A stretch of 64,000 nucleotides of DNA from Burkholderiales bacterium (GCA_028868825.1 JAGWTU010000006.1:86905-150904), one strand, 5' to 3'; counted from the first letter of the stretch, positions 26,161 to 37,103 are shown. Notes: generated from the sequence alone by a model not told the origin. Translations and numbers: made by a program.

Positions 26161-27960
26161 TCACCAGCCCGCGGCCGCGCGCACCGCGGCCACCGGGCGG
26201 TCGAGGTCGGCGAGCAGCTCCGGCGCCAATACCGAAAACGGCACCGTGCCGTACGACAGCAGCCGGTCGTGGAAGTCGCGCAGCGAGAAGGCCGTGCCCT
26301 GGCGCCGCATGACCTCGGCGAGCAGCGTCTGCAGCTCGTAGCGGCCGACGGTGTAGGCGATGACATAGCCGGGGTTCAGGGCGATGCCGGCGACGGCGGC
26401 CTGCGCCGCCTCGTGCGTGAAGCCCGATTCGCGTTCGTAGAGTTCCACCGCCTGCTCGACGCTCCACTCGCCGGCGGCGAGCTTGGGGTCGACGATGGCG
26501 CGCGCGCCGCGCACGCGCTCCCAGCGCGCGGCGAACAGGGGGCCGTCGAGATGGTCGCCGTACAGGCCCAGGCGCACGAACATCTCCTCGCCGTAATAGG
26601 CCCAGCCCTCGGCGAACGAGCTCGCGTCCTGCAGCTTGCGCACGAGGTCGGGCTGACGATGGGCGATCGAGAGCTGCAGGAAATGCCCCGGCATCGCCTC
26701 GTGCGCGGCGGTCTGGATGATGCGGTCGCGGTCGAAATCCTGGTTCATGTCGAGCCGCGCGGCGGCCGCCGCGAGCGAGGTCGGCGGCGTGATGAAGTAG
26801 CGGCCGGTGGTCGACTTGGCGAACATGCGCGGCGACATCATCGAAGCCCCGGGCGAGACCGGCTGCAGGAAGGCCGGTGTCTCGACGATCTCCATGTGGC
26901 CGAGCCAGTCCGGCAGGCTGATCACCTCGTGGCGGCGCACGAATTCGGTCAGCTCGGCAATGCGCTCGCGGTAGTAGCCGATCAAGGCGCGGCCCTCGGG
27001 CGCCATACCGCCGCCGCTGGCGGCGCCGAAGGGCTGGTGCGTGAGCTGCGAGCGCGACGTCAGCCAGGCCTCCTCGGCCCAGCCATGGGCGAGTTCGTCG
27101 CGGCCCATGCGCTCGATCTCGGCGCCCGCGTACGGCAGCAGCAGCTCGTCGCGCAGCATCGCGTCGTAGGCGGCGCGGCCCATCGCGTGGTTCTCGGGCC
27201 AGGCAGCGACCTTCGCGGCGATCGTCGCCTGCGTCGCCTGGATCGCCGCCACCGCCGCGTCGCGCGCGGCGACGAAGCGCTGCAACGTCTGCGGCCGCGC
27301 CGCGAGCTGCGCCTTCGCGGCGTCGCCGAGCGCGCCGGTCAGCAATTCAGCCCCGCCGCCGAGCTGGCTCGCGCCGACCTGGCCCTGCAGCCGGCCCGGC
27401 TCGGTGACGAGGCGCTGCGCGCGTTCGAGATACGCCGGCGCGGCCTCGAGCCGCGCGACGATGTCGTCCCAGGCGCGGTCGAGGTCGGCCGCCGTCGCGC
27501 CGTCGACGCCGGCCACCGGCAGGTTCAGCAGCTGGGTGTAGATCGCGTTGATCAGCGACAGCGCCGGCGCCGCGTAATCCTTGCGGTCGCTGCGGCGGCG
27601 CTCCAGCGCGCCGAGTTCGCCGGCCAGCGTCGCGCGCATCAGCTTGAGGTCGCCCGCAAGCGCCGGCGCGGCCTGCGCGCCGGCTTCGCGTTCGATCGCG
27701 TCGACCTCGTCGCGCCAGGCATGGAGCTGCGCGATGCGCCGGCCGCGCCCGGCCTCGGTCGCCGTCGGCACGGCGCCGTCGTGGCCCGGCAGTCCCAGGG
27801 CGGTGGCGGCGAAGGGGTTGTCGGCGACCGCCGCGTCGAGGTAGGCATGGGCCAGGCGGTCGAGTCGCGCCGCCGGCGCCGAAGTTTCGGGCGCGGCGAT
27901 GGCCGACAACGTCGTCAATGCCAGGAAGAACGCGGCCAAGCCGCTGCGCAAGGACTTCAT
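26161..27960 (-). CDS. DUF885 family zinc peptidase-like protein, exported
   Basis: 599 residues. A signal peptide (1-22, ending AIA) precedes a long helical domain. The metallopeptidase-like motif is HEAMPGH (420-426) with EGWA at 451-454, hallmarks of DUF885 (PF05960). Relatives are predicted periplasmic peptidases; no substrate is known to me. The start is 28 bp after the gspF stop on the same strand, so it may be read through from the secretion operon, but it is not a secretion component. Confidence 0.88.
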   Translation of the reverse strand: MKSLRSGLAAFFLALTTLSAIAAPETSAPAARLDRLAHAYLDAAVADNPFAATALGLPGHDGAVPTATEAGRGRRIAQLHAWRDEVDAIEREAGAQAAPALAGDLKLMRATLAGELGALERRRSDRKDYAAPALSLINAIYTQLLNLPVAGVDGATAADLDRAWDDIVARLEAAPAYLERAQRLVTEPGRLQGQVGASQLGGGAELLTGALGDAAKAQLAARPQTLQRFVAARDAAVAAIQATQATIAAKVAAWPENHAMGRAAYDAMLRDELLLPYAGAEIERMGRDELAHGWAEEAWLTSRSQLTHQPFGAASGGGMAPEGRALIGYYRERIAELTEFVRRHEVISLPDWLGHMEIVETPAFLQPVSPGASMMSPRMFAKSTTGRYFITPPTSLAAAAARLDMNQDFDRDRIIQTAAHEAMPGHFLQLSIAHRQPDLVRKLQDASSFAEGWAYYGEEMFVRLGLYGDHLDGPLFAARWERVRGARAIVDPKLAAGEWSVEQAVELYERESGFTHEAAQAAVAGIALNPGYVIAYTVGRYELQTLLAEVMRRQGTAFSLRDFHDRLLSYGTVPFSVLAPELLADLDRPVAAVRAAAGW

Positions 27961-27988
27961 ACCGCCTCCTCTTGCGCCGCCGCGGCGG

Positions 27989-29203
27989 CTACTTGACCCA
28001 GGTATTGAGCTGAATGATGGGCATCAGCACGGCGAGCATGATCAGCACGACGACGATGCCCATCGCGACGATGAGCAGCGGCTCGAGCAGCGTCGCCAGC
28101 GCCATCGCGCGGCGCTGCACCTCGGCCGAGAGCTGGTTCGACGCGCGCAGCAGCATCTCGGGCAGCTGGCCCGTCTGTTCGCCCAGGCGCGCGAACATCG
28201 AGAGCAGCCCCGGGAAGCGCTTCTTGCCGGCCAGCGCATTCGCCAGCGGCGCGCCCTCGCGCACCTGCACCAGCGCGTCGATGGCGTCGGCGCGCATCGC
28301 GCGGTTGCCCAGCGTCTCGGCCGCCGCCTGCAGCGCCTTGAGGATGGGCACGCCGGCGCCGGCCAGCATCGCCAGCGTGCCGCCGAAGCGCGCCGCGTTG
28401 TAGCCGCGCGCGAGGCGGCCGATGATCGGCAGCCGCAGGAACGCGGCATCGCTGCGCTCGCGGAACGGTGCCGCGCGCCGCGCCAGCACGAAGGACGTGA
28501 CGCCGCCGATCAGGGCCAGCGCGACGAGCCAGCCCCATTGCCGCACGAAGGCGCTGATGGCGAGCATGGCCACCGTCAGCACCGGCAGCGCCCGCTTCGA
28601 ATTGATGAACACGCCGGCGATCTGCGGCACGACCCAGGTGACGAGGATGATGACGATGACGAGCGCGACGGTCGAGACGATCGCCGGGTAGAGCATCGCG
28701 CCGAGCACCTTGCCGCGCAGCGCCTGCTGCTGCTCGAGGTCGTCGGCGAGGCGCTCGAGCACGCGCCCCAGCGCCCCGCTCTGCTCGCCGGCGGCGACGA
28801 CGGCGCGGTAGACCTCGTCGAACTCGCGCGGCGCGGTGGCCAGCGCGCGCGCGAAGCTGCTGCCGGCGTTGACCTCGCTCTTCAGATGCGCGACGAGCTC
28901 GCGCTGGCGCGGGTTCTCGGCCTCCTCGGCCAGCGCCGTCAGCGCGCGCTCCAGCGGCAGCCCCGAGCCGACGAGGCCGGCGATCTGGCGCGTCCAGACG
29001 ACGAGCCCGGTGGTCGTGAAGACGCGCCGCGTGAAGCGCGCCGCGGCCGCGTCCTGCGGCCCGAGGAAGACCGGCGTGACGGCCAGCGGCACCATCTCGC
29101 GGCCGCGCAGCTGGGCCCTTGCGGCCTTGGCGTTGTCGGCCTCGAGCAGGCCGCTGTGCGACTTGCCGGCGGCGTCGAGGGCTTCGAATCGGTAGGCGGG
29201 CAT
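27989..29203 (-). CDS. gspF: Type II secretion inner-membrane platform protein GspF
   Basis: 404 residues. Two tandem PilC/GspF domains (about 70-195 and 275-395) and three membrane helices (near 170, 220 and 375). It begins MPAYRFEALDAAGK, the typical GspF N-terminus. It links the GspE ATPase to the pseudopilus. Last gspG-F operon gene, 25 bp after gspE. Confidence 0.96.
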   Translation of the reverse strand: MPAYRFEALDAAGKSHSGLLEADNAKAARAQLRGREMVPLAVTPVFLGPQDAAAARFTRRVFTTTGLVVWTRQIAGLVGSGLPLERALTALAEEAENPRQRELVAHLKSEVNAGSSFARALATAPREFDEVYRAVVAAGEQSGALGRVLERLADDLEQQQALRGKVLGAMLYPAIVSTVALVIVIILVTWVVPQIAGVFINSKRALPVLTVAMLAISAFVRQWGWLVALALIGGVTSFVLARRAAPFRERSDAAFLRLPIIGRLARGYNAARFGGTLAMLAGAGVPILKALQAAAETLGNRAMRADAIDALVQVREGAPLANALAGKKRFPGLLSMFARLGEQTGQLPEMLLRASNQLSAEVQRRAMALATLLEPLLIVAMGIVVVLIMLAVLMPIIQLNTWVK

Positions 29204-29228
29204 GCGTGGTTCGGCTCGGCTCGCCCGC

Positions 29229-30650
29229 TCAGTCTCGGGTCACGCGGATGACCTCTTCGGCCGAGGTCACGCCGCTGGCCACCAGCCGCTCGCCGTCGTC
29301 GCGCATCGGGCGCAGGCCGTTCGCGCGCGCTCCTGCCGCCAGGTCCTGCTCCGAGGCATGGCCATGGATCAGCGCCTGCAACGACTCGTCGACGACCATC
29401 AGCTCGTAGACCCCCGTGCGGCCCTTGTAGCCGGTGTGCGTGCAGGCCGGGCAGCCGACCGGATGCCAGCGGCCGTCGCCGTCCTGCCGCCGGCAAGTCG
29501 TGCAGAGCTTGCGCACGAGGCGCTGCGCCAGCGCGCCGAGCAGGCTGCTCGACAGCAGGTAAGGTTCGACGCCCATGTCGATCAGCCGCGTCACGCACGA
29601 CGGCGCATCGTTGGTGTGGATCGTCGCCAGCACGAGGTGGCCGGTGAGGCTGGCCTGGATGGCGATCTGCGCCGTCTCGTAGTCGCGGATCTCGCCGATC
29701 ATGATGACGTCGGGGTCCTGGCGCAGGATCGCGCGCAGCGCCTTCGCGAACGTCAGTTCGATCTTCGGATTGACCTGCGTCTGGCCGATGCCGGGCAGCT
29801 CGTATTCGATCGGGTCCTCGACCGTCAGCACGTTCGTCGTCGCCGTGTCGACGCGGCCGAGCGACGCATACAGCGTCGTCGTCTTGCCCGAACCGGTGGG
29901 CCCGGTGACGAGCACGATGCCGTGCGGCTGCTGGATCAGGCGCTCGAAGCGCGCCAGCACCTGGCCGTCCATGCCCAGGCCCTCGAGCGTGAAGCGCGAT
30001 TCGGCCTTGTCGAGCAGGCGCAGCACGGCGCGCTCGCCATGCGCCGAGGGCAGCGTCGAGACGCGCACGTCGATCGCGCGGCCGCCGATGCGCAGCGAGA
30101 TGCGGCCGTCCTGCGGCAGCCGCTTCTCGGCGATGTCGAGCTCGGCCATGATCTTCAGCCGCGAGATCAGCGCCGCGTGCAGCGCCTTGTTCGGCTGCAC
30201 GACCTCGCGCAGCGTGCCGTCGACGCGGAAACGAACCGACGAACTGCGCTCGTAGGGCTCGATGTGGATGTCGCTGGCGCCGTCCTTGGCGGCCTGCGTC
30301 AGCAGCGCGTTGAGCATGCGGATGATGGGCGCGTCGTCGGCGGCCTCGAGCAGGTCCTCGACGGCCGGCAGCTCCTGCATCATGCGGCTCAGGTCGACGC
30401 CGCTCTCGACCTCGCCGATGACGGCCGCGGCGCTGCTCTCGCCGCCGGCGTAGGCGGCGGCGATGCGCTGGGCGAGCGTGGCCGCCGGCTCGCGCTCGAA
30501 CGAGTCGACCTCGAACAGCCGCGTCACCTCGGCCAGCGCCGAGGGCGGCGTCGTCTCGGCCGCCCACAGCGCCAGCCGCTCGCCCTCGTCCTCGAGCAGC
30601 AGCGTGTGCGCCTTGGCGTAGGCGTAGGGCAGCGGATGGCGGGTGGCCAT
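29229..30650 (-). CDS. gspE: Type II secretion ATPase GspE
   Basis: 473 residues. Walker A GPTGSGKT (250-257), an Asp box, Walker B-like VIMIGEIRD (315-323) and a His box [13 protein letters not shown] (337-348) are all intact. A four-Cys zinc knuckle is formed by Cys383, Cys386, Cys400 and Cys403. The enzyme powers pseudopilus growth from the cytoplasm. The ATG is 2 bp after the gspD stop. Confidence 0.97.
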   Translation of the reverse strand: MATRHPLPYAYAKAHTLLLEDEGERLALWAAETTPPSALAEVTRLFEVDSFEREPAATLAQRIAAAYAGGESSAAAVIGEVESGVDLSRMMQELPAVEDLLEAADDAPIIRMLNALLTQAAKDGASDIHIEPYERSSSVRFRVDGTLREVVQPNKALHAALISRLKIMAELDIAEKRLPQDGRISLRIGGRAIDVRVSTLPSAHGERAVLRLLDKAESRFTLEGLGMDGQVLARFERLIQQPHGIVLVTGPTGSGKTTTLYASLGRVDTATTNVLTVEDPIEYELPGIGQTQVNPKIELTFAKALRAILRQDPDVIMIGEIRDYETAQIAIQASLTGHLVLATIHTNDAPSCVTRLIDMGVEPYLLSSSLLGALAQRLVRKLCTTCRRQDGDGRWHPVGCPACTHTGYKGRTGVYELMVVDESLQALIHGHASEQDLAAGARANGLRPMRDDGERLVASGVTSAEEVIRVTRD

Positions 30651-30652
30651 GG

Positions 30653-32797
30653 TCAGCGCGCGGCCGCCGCGGACGCGGCAGCGGCCGGCGACAGCTCGGT
30701 GGCCGGCGCCGCGGTCGACGGACGAAGCGGCAGCACCGGCGCCTGGTTGATCGGCGTGACGAAGCTCGGCGCGGGTTGCGAGCCCTGCTGCTGGCCGCGG
30801 ATGAGGTCGTAGCGCTGCTCGGAGAACTGGCGCGCGGCCTCGGCGTCGCGCATCACGACCGGGCGCAGGAAGACCATCAGGTTGGTGCGCGTGCGCTGGC
30901 GGCTCTCGCTGCGGAACAGCGCACCGAGCACCGGGATGTCGCCGAGCAGCGGCACCTTGCTCTGCGTGACCTGGACGTTGTCCTCGATGAGGCCGCCGAG
31001 CACGAGGATCTGGCCGTCGTCGACCGTCACCGTGCCCTCGATCGAGCGCTTGGTCGTCGACGGGCCGGCATTGCTGGTGCCGGCGGCGGTCGTCGCCAGC
31101 ACGGCGCTCTGCTCCTGGAAGATCGTCATGCGGATGGCGCCGTTCTCGCCGATCTGCGGCTTGATGCGCAGCGTGATGCCGACGTCCTTGCGCTCGATGG
31201 TCTGGAACGGGCTCGTCGTCGCCGTGCCGGTGTTCGTGAACTGGCCGGTGATGAAGGGCACGTTCTGGCCGACGACGATCTTCGCCTCCTCGTTGTCGAG
31301 CGTGATCAGGTTCGGCGTCGAGACGATGTTGGTGTTGCCCACCGACTGCAGCGCGTTGGCGATGGCGGCCAGCGTGATCGTCTTGCCGTAGGCCTTGAGC
31401 AGGCCGACGTTGAGGCCCTGGCCGAGGCTGATGGTGCCGGTCTTGGCCGCGGTGTCGAGCGTGATCAGGTTGCCGCTGCCGCTGCTGCTCGTGAAATTGG
31501 TGCCGCCGGCGAGGCCGTACTGGTCGCCCGACTTGCCGAGCAGGCCCTGCCACTGGAACCCGAAATCGGCGGCATCGTTGCCCGAGACCTCGACGATCAT
31601 GCTCTCGATGTAGACCTGGGCGCGGCGCACGTCGAGCTCGTCGATGAGCGCGCGCACCTGGCGGTACAGCGGCTCGGGCGCGGTGATGACGAGCGAATTC
31701 GTCGCCGGATCGGCCTGGATGAAGCCGCCCGTCGAAGGCGCGGCCACGCCGGCCAGCGTGCCGCCGGCCTCCGCGTTGCCGGCGCCGCCGCCGGTGTTGG
31801 TGGAACTGCGCGTCAGCGTCGGTGTCGTCGGCTGCGCGGAAATCGCGGCCGCAGCGCCCGACTGTCCCGAGCCGCCGCCCAGCGCGCTGAACGCGGCGCG
31901 CACGACGGTGGCCAGCCGCACGGCGTCGGCGTTCTTCAGGTGCACGACCCACATGCCGCCGTTGGGCCCGATGAGCTGGCTCGGCCGATCGAGCTCGGCG
32001 ATGGTCGCCTTCAGCTGCGCCATGCGCGCCGCATTCGGCGCCCGCACGTAGAGCGAATTCGAGCGCGAATCGGCGACCACCGTGACGCCGCCGGCGTTGA
32101 TCGTCGCCGCACCCGGCGTGATCGTCGGCCCGCCGCCATCGGTCATGCGCTGGATCAGCGGCGCGAGGTCGGCGGCGACGGCGTTCTGCAGCGGGATCAC
32201 CTCGAGGTCGGTGCCCGCGGGCCGGTCGAGCGCGGCGATGATCTTCGCCAGGCGCTGCAGGTTGTCGGCGTAATCGGTGATCACCAGCGTGCTGTTGCCG
32301 GCGTTGGCGTTGATCGTGTTGTTGGCCGTGATCAGCGGGCGCAGCACGGCGACGAGGTTGTTCGGGTTCTCGTAGGCGAGCGTGAACACCTGCGTGATGA
32401 CCTGGTCGCCGCGCGGCGCGACGTTGGGGCCGACCGAGACCGTCGTCGTCTGCAGCTTGGCGTCGGCCTCGGGGACGACCTTGAGCAGGCCACCCGATTC
32501 GACGATCGAGAAGCCGAGTCCGCGCAGCGCCGTCTGGTAGGCCTGGAAGGCCTGGCCGACGCTCTGCGGCTGGTCGCTGTAGACGGTGATCTGGCCCTTC
32601 ACGCGCGGGTCGACGAGGATGGCGCGGTCCATCATCGCGGCGAAGGCGCGCGTCACGGCCTCGATGTCGGCGTTGATGAAGTTCACCGTCACCGGGGCGC
32701 GCGAGCGCGGCGCTGCGGTCTGCGCCTGCACGGATGCCGGCACGGGCGCCAGCATCGCCGCCGCCAGGGCGAGGACCGGTATCAGTCTCGAGTTCAT
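30653..32797 (-). CDS. gspD: Type II secretion outer-membrane secretin GspD
   Basis: 714 residues. A signal peptide (1-26), N0 and repeated N1-N3 domains, and a C-terminal secretin domain ([14 protein letters not shown], then a TNLMVFLRP end). A Gly/Ser/Thr-rich insert of about 50 residues lies in the last N-domain (near 310-365), and an Ala/Pro tail ends the protein. ATG 32797 has AGGA 5 bases upstream; ATG 32803, two codons earlier, overlaps the gspN stop (ATGA) and is equally possible. It forms the outer-membrane channel. No pilotin gene is nearby. Confidence 0.96.
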   Translation of the reverse strand: MNSRLIPVLALAAAMLAPVPASVQAQTAAPRSRAPVTVNFINADIEAVTRAFAAMMDRAILVDPRVKGQITVYSDQPQSVGQAFQAYQTALRGLGFSIVESGGLLKVVPEADAKLQTTTVSVGPNVAPRGDQVITQVFTLAYENPNNLVAVLRPLITANNTINANAGNSTLVITDYADNLQRLAKIIAALDRPAGTDLEVIPLQNAVAADLAPLIQRMTDGGGPTITPGAATINAGGVTVVADSRSNSLYVRAPNAARMAQLKATIAELDRPSQLIGPNGGMWVVHLKNADAVRLATVVRAAFSALGGGSGQSGAAAAISAQPTTPTLTRSSTNTGGGAGNAEAGGTLAGVAAPSTGGFIQADPATNSLVITAPEPLYRQVRALIDELDVRRAQVYIESMIVEVSGNDAADFGFQWQGLLGKSGDQYGLAGGTNFTSSSGSGNLITLDTAAKTGTISLGQGLNVGLLKAYGKTITLAAIANALQSVGNTNIVSTPNLITLDNEEAKIVVGQNVPFITGQFTNTGTATTSPFQTIERKDVGITLRIKPQIGENGAIRMTIFQEQSAVLATTAAGTSNAGPSTTKRSIEGTVTVDDGQILVLGGLIEDNVQVTQSKVPLLGDIPVLGALFRSESRQRTRTNLMVFLRPVVMRDAEAARQFSEQRYDLIRGQQQGSQPAPSFVTPINQAPVLPLRPSTAAPATELSPAAAASAAAAR

Positions 32798-32799
32798 GC

Positions 32800-33603
32800 T
32801 CATCCTATGGAAATGACGGACAGCGCGCCGCGGCGCTGGCCGATGATGTTCAGCAGCCCGCCCAGGGCCGCCTCGGACCCGGGTGCGGCGCTCGCCTGGC
32901 CGGTGAAGCGAAGCGTCGACGCCGCGCCCGATCCCAGCAGCTGGCCGTTGCCGGCGAGCTGCAGCGCGCCGCGCAGCGTCACCAGCGCCAGCGTCGCGTT
33001 GTCGCCGGCGTCGCCCTGCAGGTCGATGCGGTAGCTGCCGAGCTCGGGCAGCGTCGACACGCGCGAGGCGATGCCCTGCAGCTCGAGCACGGCGTGGCCG
33101 CTGAAGCGCCAGCGCCCGGCGATAAGGTCCAGCGCCATGCCAGGGCTGCTCAGCTGCATCGAACCGCTGGGCTGCAGCGTGTTCCACGGCGTGCCCAGCC
33201 CGACCAGCCACGAGGCGGGCCAGGTGCCGATCACCGGCACCGTCGCAGCGGCCGTCGGCGGTGCCGGCAGCTCGATGCGCAGGCGCCCGAATCCCGGCAC
33301 CAGGCGCAGATGGAGTTCGCCGTCGATGCAGCAGGCCTGGCGCGCGCGCAGGCCCAGCGCCGCGCCCTCGAGTCCCAGCCGCCAGCCGAGCCGGCCGGGC
33401 AGCGTGCTGGCGTCGCGGCTGCCGGGGCCGCCGGTGAGCACGAGGCGCGCACTGCCGTCCCAGATCGTGCCGCGCGCGTCGGCCAGCAGCAGCCGGCCCT
33501 CGCTGGCATCGGCCAGCGCCGAGGCCAGCCAGGTCGCGGGCGCGAACAGCGCCAGCGCGACGACGCCGCCCAGCAGCGAACCGACCAGGGCCCACAGGCT
33601 CAA
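32800..33603 (-). CDS. gspN: Type II secretion protein GspN (TTG start)
   Basis: 267 residues. One N-terminal membrane helix ([19 protein letters not shown]) is followed by a periplasmic region with [16 protein letters not shown], the GspN (PF01203) signature, and an OB-like C-terminal part. No ATG lies at the right place; TTG 33603 overlaps the gspM stop (TTGA) and has GGGAG 6 bases upstream. GspN is an accessory part found in Burkholderiales and Xanthomonas clusters. Good evidence for a non-ATG start coupled to gspM. Confidence 0.88.
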   Translation of the reverse strand: MSLWALVGSLLGGVVALALFAPATWLASALADASEGRLLLADARGTIWDGSARLVLTGGPGSRDASTLPGRLGWRLGLEGAALGLRARQACCIDGELHLRLVPGFGRLRIELPAPPTAAATVPVIGTWPASWLVGLGTPWNTLQPSGSMQLSSPGMALDLIAGRWRFSGHAVLELQGIASRVSTLPELGSYRIDLQGDAGDNATLALVTLRGALQLAGNGQLLGSGAASTLRFTGQASAAPGSEAALGGLLNIIGQRRGALSVISIG

Positions 33604-34082
33604 GAAGCGCTCCCGATCTGGACCACGACGGTGCCGTTGTAGCCGCTGCCCGAGCGCGTCAGCGTCGCCTCGACGGGCCGCGCACGCGCGCCCGATCGCG
33701 CCTCGGCGAGCCAGTCGCCGAGCGCCGCGGTGCCGATGCCGGTGACGCTGAGCACCGCGCGCTCGCCCTGCAGCGAGAGCTTGCCCGCCGCGCCCAGGCG
33801 TTCGGTCGCGGCCTTCAGCGCGGCGCTGGCCTGCGCCGGGTCGACCGGCGGCGTCGCGCGCAGCGCCGCCGCCTCGCCTGCTTCGGACTGCATGGCCTGC
33901 AGCTGCGCTTCGAGCGCGTCGAGCTGCGGCGGCGCCTCGCGCAGCGTGCGCAGCGCCGGCTGCAGCGCCAGGCTCCAGATGAGGAACAGCCCCAGCGCCG
34001 CGATCGCGAACCCGACGAGCCGGCGCTCGCGCGCCGCGAGCGCGCGCCACCAGGCGCGCAGCGGAGCCAGCGCGGCGTTCAT
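33600..34082 (-). CDS. gspM: Type II secretion protein GspM
   Basis: 160 residues. Short cytoplasmic start, one membrane helix (about 24-42, LVGFAIAALGLFLIWSLAL), a coiled periplasmic part and a small ferredoxin-like domain ending GTVVVQIGS. It pairs with GspL in the inner-membrane platform. It overlaps gspL and gspN by four bases each. Confidence 0.92.
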   Translation of the reverse strand: MNAALAPLRAWWRALAARERRLVGFAIAALGLFLIWSLALQPALRTLREAPPQLDALEAQLQAMQSEAGEAAALRATPPVDPAQASAALKAATERLGAAGKLSLQGERAVLSVTGIGTAALGDWLAEARSGARARPVEATLTRSGSGYNGTVVVQIGSAS

Positions 34083-35320
34083 GCCGCGACTCCGGCGGGC
34101 GTGACGACGAGCGCACCGTTGGCGCTTTCGGCGCCGTAGCCCGCACCGCGCAGCCGGCTGCGGAACTGGGCCAGCTGGGCGTCGGCCCAGCCAGGCGCGG
34201 CGAGCGTGAGCCGGCCGGGCTCGAAGCGCAGCGAGACGACCGGCGCACTGCCGTCGGGCCAGGCGCCGGCGGCCGCCGCCAGCAGCGCCTCCAGGTCACC
34301 CGGCCCGGGCTTGCCGGCGGCGGCGCGCGCGCGTTCGGTCTCGCTGCGCATCTGCAGCGGCGCGTCGAGCACGGCGTGCACGCCCGGATACGACGACTTC
34401 AGGAGCGCGACCATCGCCTCGCGCTTGAGCTCGACGGCGTGGCGCAGCTTCCAGGCGTAGGCGTTGAGGCCGACCACGTGGACGGCGACGATGGCCGCCA
34501 GGCCCCAGCGCGCGGCGCGCCAGGGCGGGCTGAGGAAGCGCTTGCCGGCCTCGGCGAGTGCGCGCGCGCCGCGGTGGCGCGGCGCGAGTTCGAACTGGCG
34601 CAGGTTGGCACCGGCGGCCGCGGCCTCGAGCGCGCGTTCGGCCTCGGACTGCAGCGCCACCGACGCGCCCAGCCATTGTTCGGCGGCGGCGGCGGCGGCG
34701 GCGGTCGCCGTCCAGCGCACGGCGACCTCGGGCGGCGGCAGCAGCGAGCGCGCCAGGCCACCGCTGAGCGCGACGCTGCAGGCGCCGTCGGCATGGGCCA
34801 GCGCCAGCCGCGGCGCGGCGTCGGCGTCGGCCGGGTCGGTGTAGACATGGGCGCGCGCCGTCTCGCCGGGCTGGTTCAGCGCGACGACGCGCTCGACCCC
34901 AGGTCCGGCCTCGTCGAGCGCGGCCAGCAGCGTCGCCAGCCAGGGCCGGTGCGTCACCGCGACCCAGCCGCGCTGGCCCGGCAGCGCGCCGGGGCCGAGC
35001 GCGAACAGCAGGGCCTCGTCGTCGTCGAGCAGCGCATCCTCCATCACGCCCAGCAGCGCCGCGCGCATGCGCGCCGGCGGCGCCTTCGGCACGTCTACGC
35101 GGTGCCAGCTGACGTCGTCGTCGGCGAGCGCGAGCACGAGGTGGTCGGCGCGCGGCAGCAGCGCCGTCGCGGCGCTGCCGCTGGCGGCGACGTTGCGGCC
35201 GTCGCTGCTGTAGACGTAGCTCCACTCGGCAGGCACGCGGGCGCCGGGCGCGGGTTCGCGGCCCAGGGCGCGTGCGCCCAGGCGCTCACGCGGGGGCGAC
35301 AGGATCACGAGGACGGACAT
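34079..35320 (-). CDS. gspL: Type II secretion protein GspL
   Basis: 413 residues. A cytoplasmic actin-like domain (1-270) that binds GspE, one membrane helix near 280-297 (WGLAAIVAVHVVGLNAYAW) and a periplasmic ferredoxin-like domain. A run of eight CGG repeats (34681-34704) codes for a poly-Ala stretch near residue 212; length changes there would stay in frame. A 47-bp gap separates it from gspK. Confidence 0.93.
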   Translation of the reverse strand: MSVLVILSPPRERLGARALGREPAPGARVPAEWSYVYSSDGRNVAASGSAATALLPRADHLVLALADDDVSWHRVDVPKAPPARMRAALLGVMEDALLDDDEALLFALGPGALPGQRGWVAVTHRPWLATLLAALDEAGPGVERVVALNQPGETARAHVYTDPADADAAPRLALAHADGACSVALSGGLARSLLPPPEVAVRWTATAAAAAAAEQWLGASVALQSEAERALEAAAAGANLRQFELAPRHRGARALAEAGKRFLSPPWRAARWGLAAIVAVHVVGLNAYAWKLRHAVELKREAMVALLKSSYPGVHAVLDAPLQMRSETERARAAAGKPGPGDLEALLAAAAGAWPDGSAPVVSLRFEPGRLTLAAPGWADAQLAQFRSRLRGAGYGAESANGALVVTPAGVAA

Positions 35321-35367
35321 CGGTGGGCGGTGGGTGGGGACAGCTGCGGCGGCGCGTATTGTCGCCT

Positions 35368-36351
35368 TCAGCGCGACGCTACCGCGCTCAGGTTGCGACG
35401 TTCCTGACGCCGGACAACGACGGTGCCGTTCAGGCGCTGCAGCAGCGAGCGCTGTTCGAGCACGCGGTCGTCGATGCGCAGCCGCCCCGAGACCTCGAAC
35501 CAGCTCGAAAAGACGCCGATGCGGCCGGCGTCGAGCTTGATCGTCGTCGGCAGCTGCGCCTGGACCTCGGCCAGCGTCTGGAACGGCGTGCGCTGGCGCA
35601 GGTCGACCAGGCGCTGCGCGGTGCCGAGGTCGAGGCCGTCGATGGCCGCCACCAGCACCTCGCGCGGCGCCGTGTTGGCGTCGACCGGCGTCGTCTGCGG
35701 CAGCAGATCGACATAGGGCTCGAGCCGCTGCAACGTCGGCCCGTCGATGCCGAGCCAGGCGAGGTCGGCGTAACGCTCGGGGCGGATCGGCGCGGTCGGC
35801 TGGGTGGCCGCCTGCACCGCCAGCGCCTGGCCGAGCAGGTCGGCGATGCGGGCGGCGATGTCGCTGGGCGCGCCGGCGATGTCGGCCAGGCGCTGCAGAG
35901 CGGCGATCTGCGCCGGCACCGGCTTGCCGGCGGCGTCGACGAGGCCGCGCAGGTTGAATTTGGCCTGGGCGTCGACGATCGCACCGCTGATGAAGGCCTC
36001 GGGGCCACCATCGGCGTTGTTGCTCTGGTCGGCAGCGAGGAAGCTCGACAGCCGCGCCTCGTCCAGAGGGGTGGCCCAGGGGTCGCCGAGCGAGGTGTAG
36101 GGGCCCTTGCGCTGGCCCGCGCTGCGCAGGTCCTCGCGCAGGATCAGCCGCGCCCAGTCGAGCGCGCCGTTGAGGATCCAGGCCGACTGCGCGCGCGCGC
36201 GCTCGGCAGCCTCGACCTCGACGGCGCGCTGCTGCTGCCAGACCATGCCGGCGGCGATCGTCGTCACGAGCGCCAGGATGATCATCGCCAGCAACAGCGC
36301 CGCGCCACGCGGGCGGTGCCCTGCGATGCGATGCGGCCGGCGGCGCTTCAT
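35368..36351 (-). CDS. gspK: Type II secretion minor pseudopilin GspK
   Basis: 327 residues. A basic leader ending in PRG is followed by the hydrophobic helix AALLLAMIILALVTTIAA. Unlike the other pseudopilins there is no Glu5, the usual trait of GspK, the tip subunit. The large globular part carries SAM-like/helix-hairpin segments (VDANTAPREVLVAAI). It overlaps gspJ by ATGA. Confidence 0.95.
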   Translation of the reverse strand: MKRRRPHRIAGHRPRGAALLLAMIILALVTTIAAGMVWQQQRAVEVEAAERARAQSAWILNGALDWARLILREDLRSAGQRKGPYTSLGDPWATPLDEARLSSFLAADQSNNADGGPEAFISGAIVDAQAKFNLRGLVDAAGKPVPAQIAALQRLADIAGAPSDIAARIADLLGQALAVQAATQPTAPIRPERYADLAWLGIDGPTLQRLEPYVDLLPQTTPVDANTAPREVLVAAIDGLDLGTAQRLVDLRQRTPFQTLAEVQAQLPTTIKLDAGRIGVFSSWFEVSGRLRIDDRVLEQRSLLQRLNGTVVVRRQERRNLSAVASR

Positions 36352-37103
36352 GGTCCGGACGGGCCCAGCGCGATGTCGCGCGTGAGCTGCTGGCCGTCGA
36401 GCGTGATCTGCAGCCGCACGCCATCGGGCAGCGCGTAGCGCGGGGGCGCGACGATCGCGGCGACGGGGGCCGGCGTAGGCTGCGACGCCGCGCCGCCCTC
36501 GTTCTGCACCGTCACCGTACCGCTGCCGTCGCCGGCCTGCGACGCGCCGGTTGCCGCGCTCGATGCACTCGATGCCGGGGGCGCCACCGCCTGCACCTGA
36601 ACCTGGGGCTGCAGCAAGTCGCCGGTGGATTGGGCATTGGTCCATGCGCCGCCGCGGTTGAAATAGATCTGCCACAGGCCGACGCCGCGCATCACCGTCA
36701 GCTGGCCCGGCTCGTTGCCGAGCAGCTGCTGGCTGCGCAACCAGGCCTCCTGGAGATCGCCGCTGCGCGTCAGCGCGGCCGAGGTCCAGCGCTGCCAGAG
36801 GCCGTCGCGCACGGCCCAGGCGACGAGGACCACGCCGGCGTCGCTGCGCCGCGTCAGGCGCAGCGTCTGGCCGTCGAAGCCGATCGGCGGCACGGCGCCG
36901 GTGTCGTAGATGGCCTGCAGGTCCTGCTCCCATTGCGTCAGCACCGTCTGCAGCAGCGCCGTGCGGTCGATCAGCTCGCGCCCGGCGTCGCGCCCGCGGA
37001 TGACGCCGGCCAGCCCCTGCCAGGCCAGCGCCGCCAGCACCGCCATGATCGCCAGCGCGACCAGCACCTCGATCAGCGTGAAGCCGGCGCGGCGCCCCTT
37101 CAT
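36348..37103 (-). CDS. gspJ: Type II secretion minor pseudopilin GspJ
   Basis: 251 residues. Prepilin leader MKGRRAG, cleaved before FTLIEVLVALAIMAVLAAL with Glu at position 5 of the mature protein. A Ser/Ala/Gly-rich insert (near 175-215) lies before the C-terminal strand, longer than in enterobacterial GspJ. It overlaps gspI and gspK by four bases each. Confidence 0.94.
   Translation of the reverse strand: MKGRRAGFTLIEVLVALAIMAVLAALAWQGLAGVIRGRDAGRELIDRTALLQTVLTQWEQDLQAIYDTGAVPPIGFDGQTLRLTRRSDAGVVLVAWAVRDGLWQRWTSAALTRSGDLQEAWLRSQQLLGNEPGQLTVMRGVGLWQIYFNRGGAWTNAQSTGDLLQPQVQVQAVAPPASSASSAATGASQAGDGSGTVTVQNEGGAASQPTPAPVAAIVAPPRYALPDGVRLQITLDGQQLTRDIALGPSGP

Noticed and set aside
34681..34704. 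Run of eight CGG repeats as a phase-variation site
   Set aside because: It is inside gspL and codes for Ala; slips of one unit keep the frame, so on-off switching is not expected.
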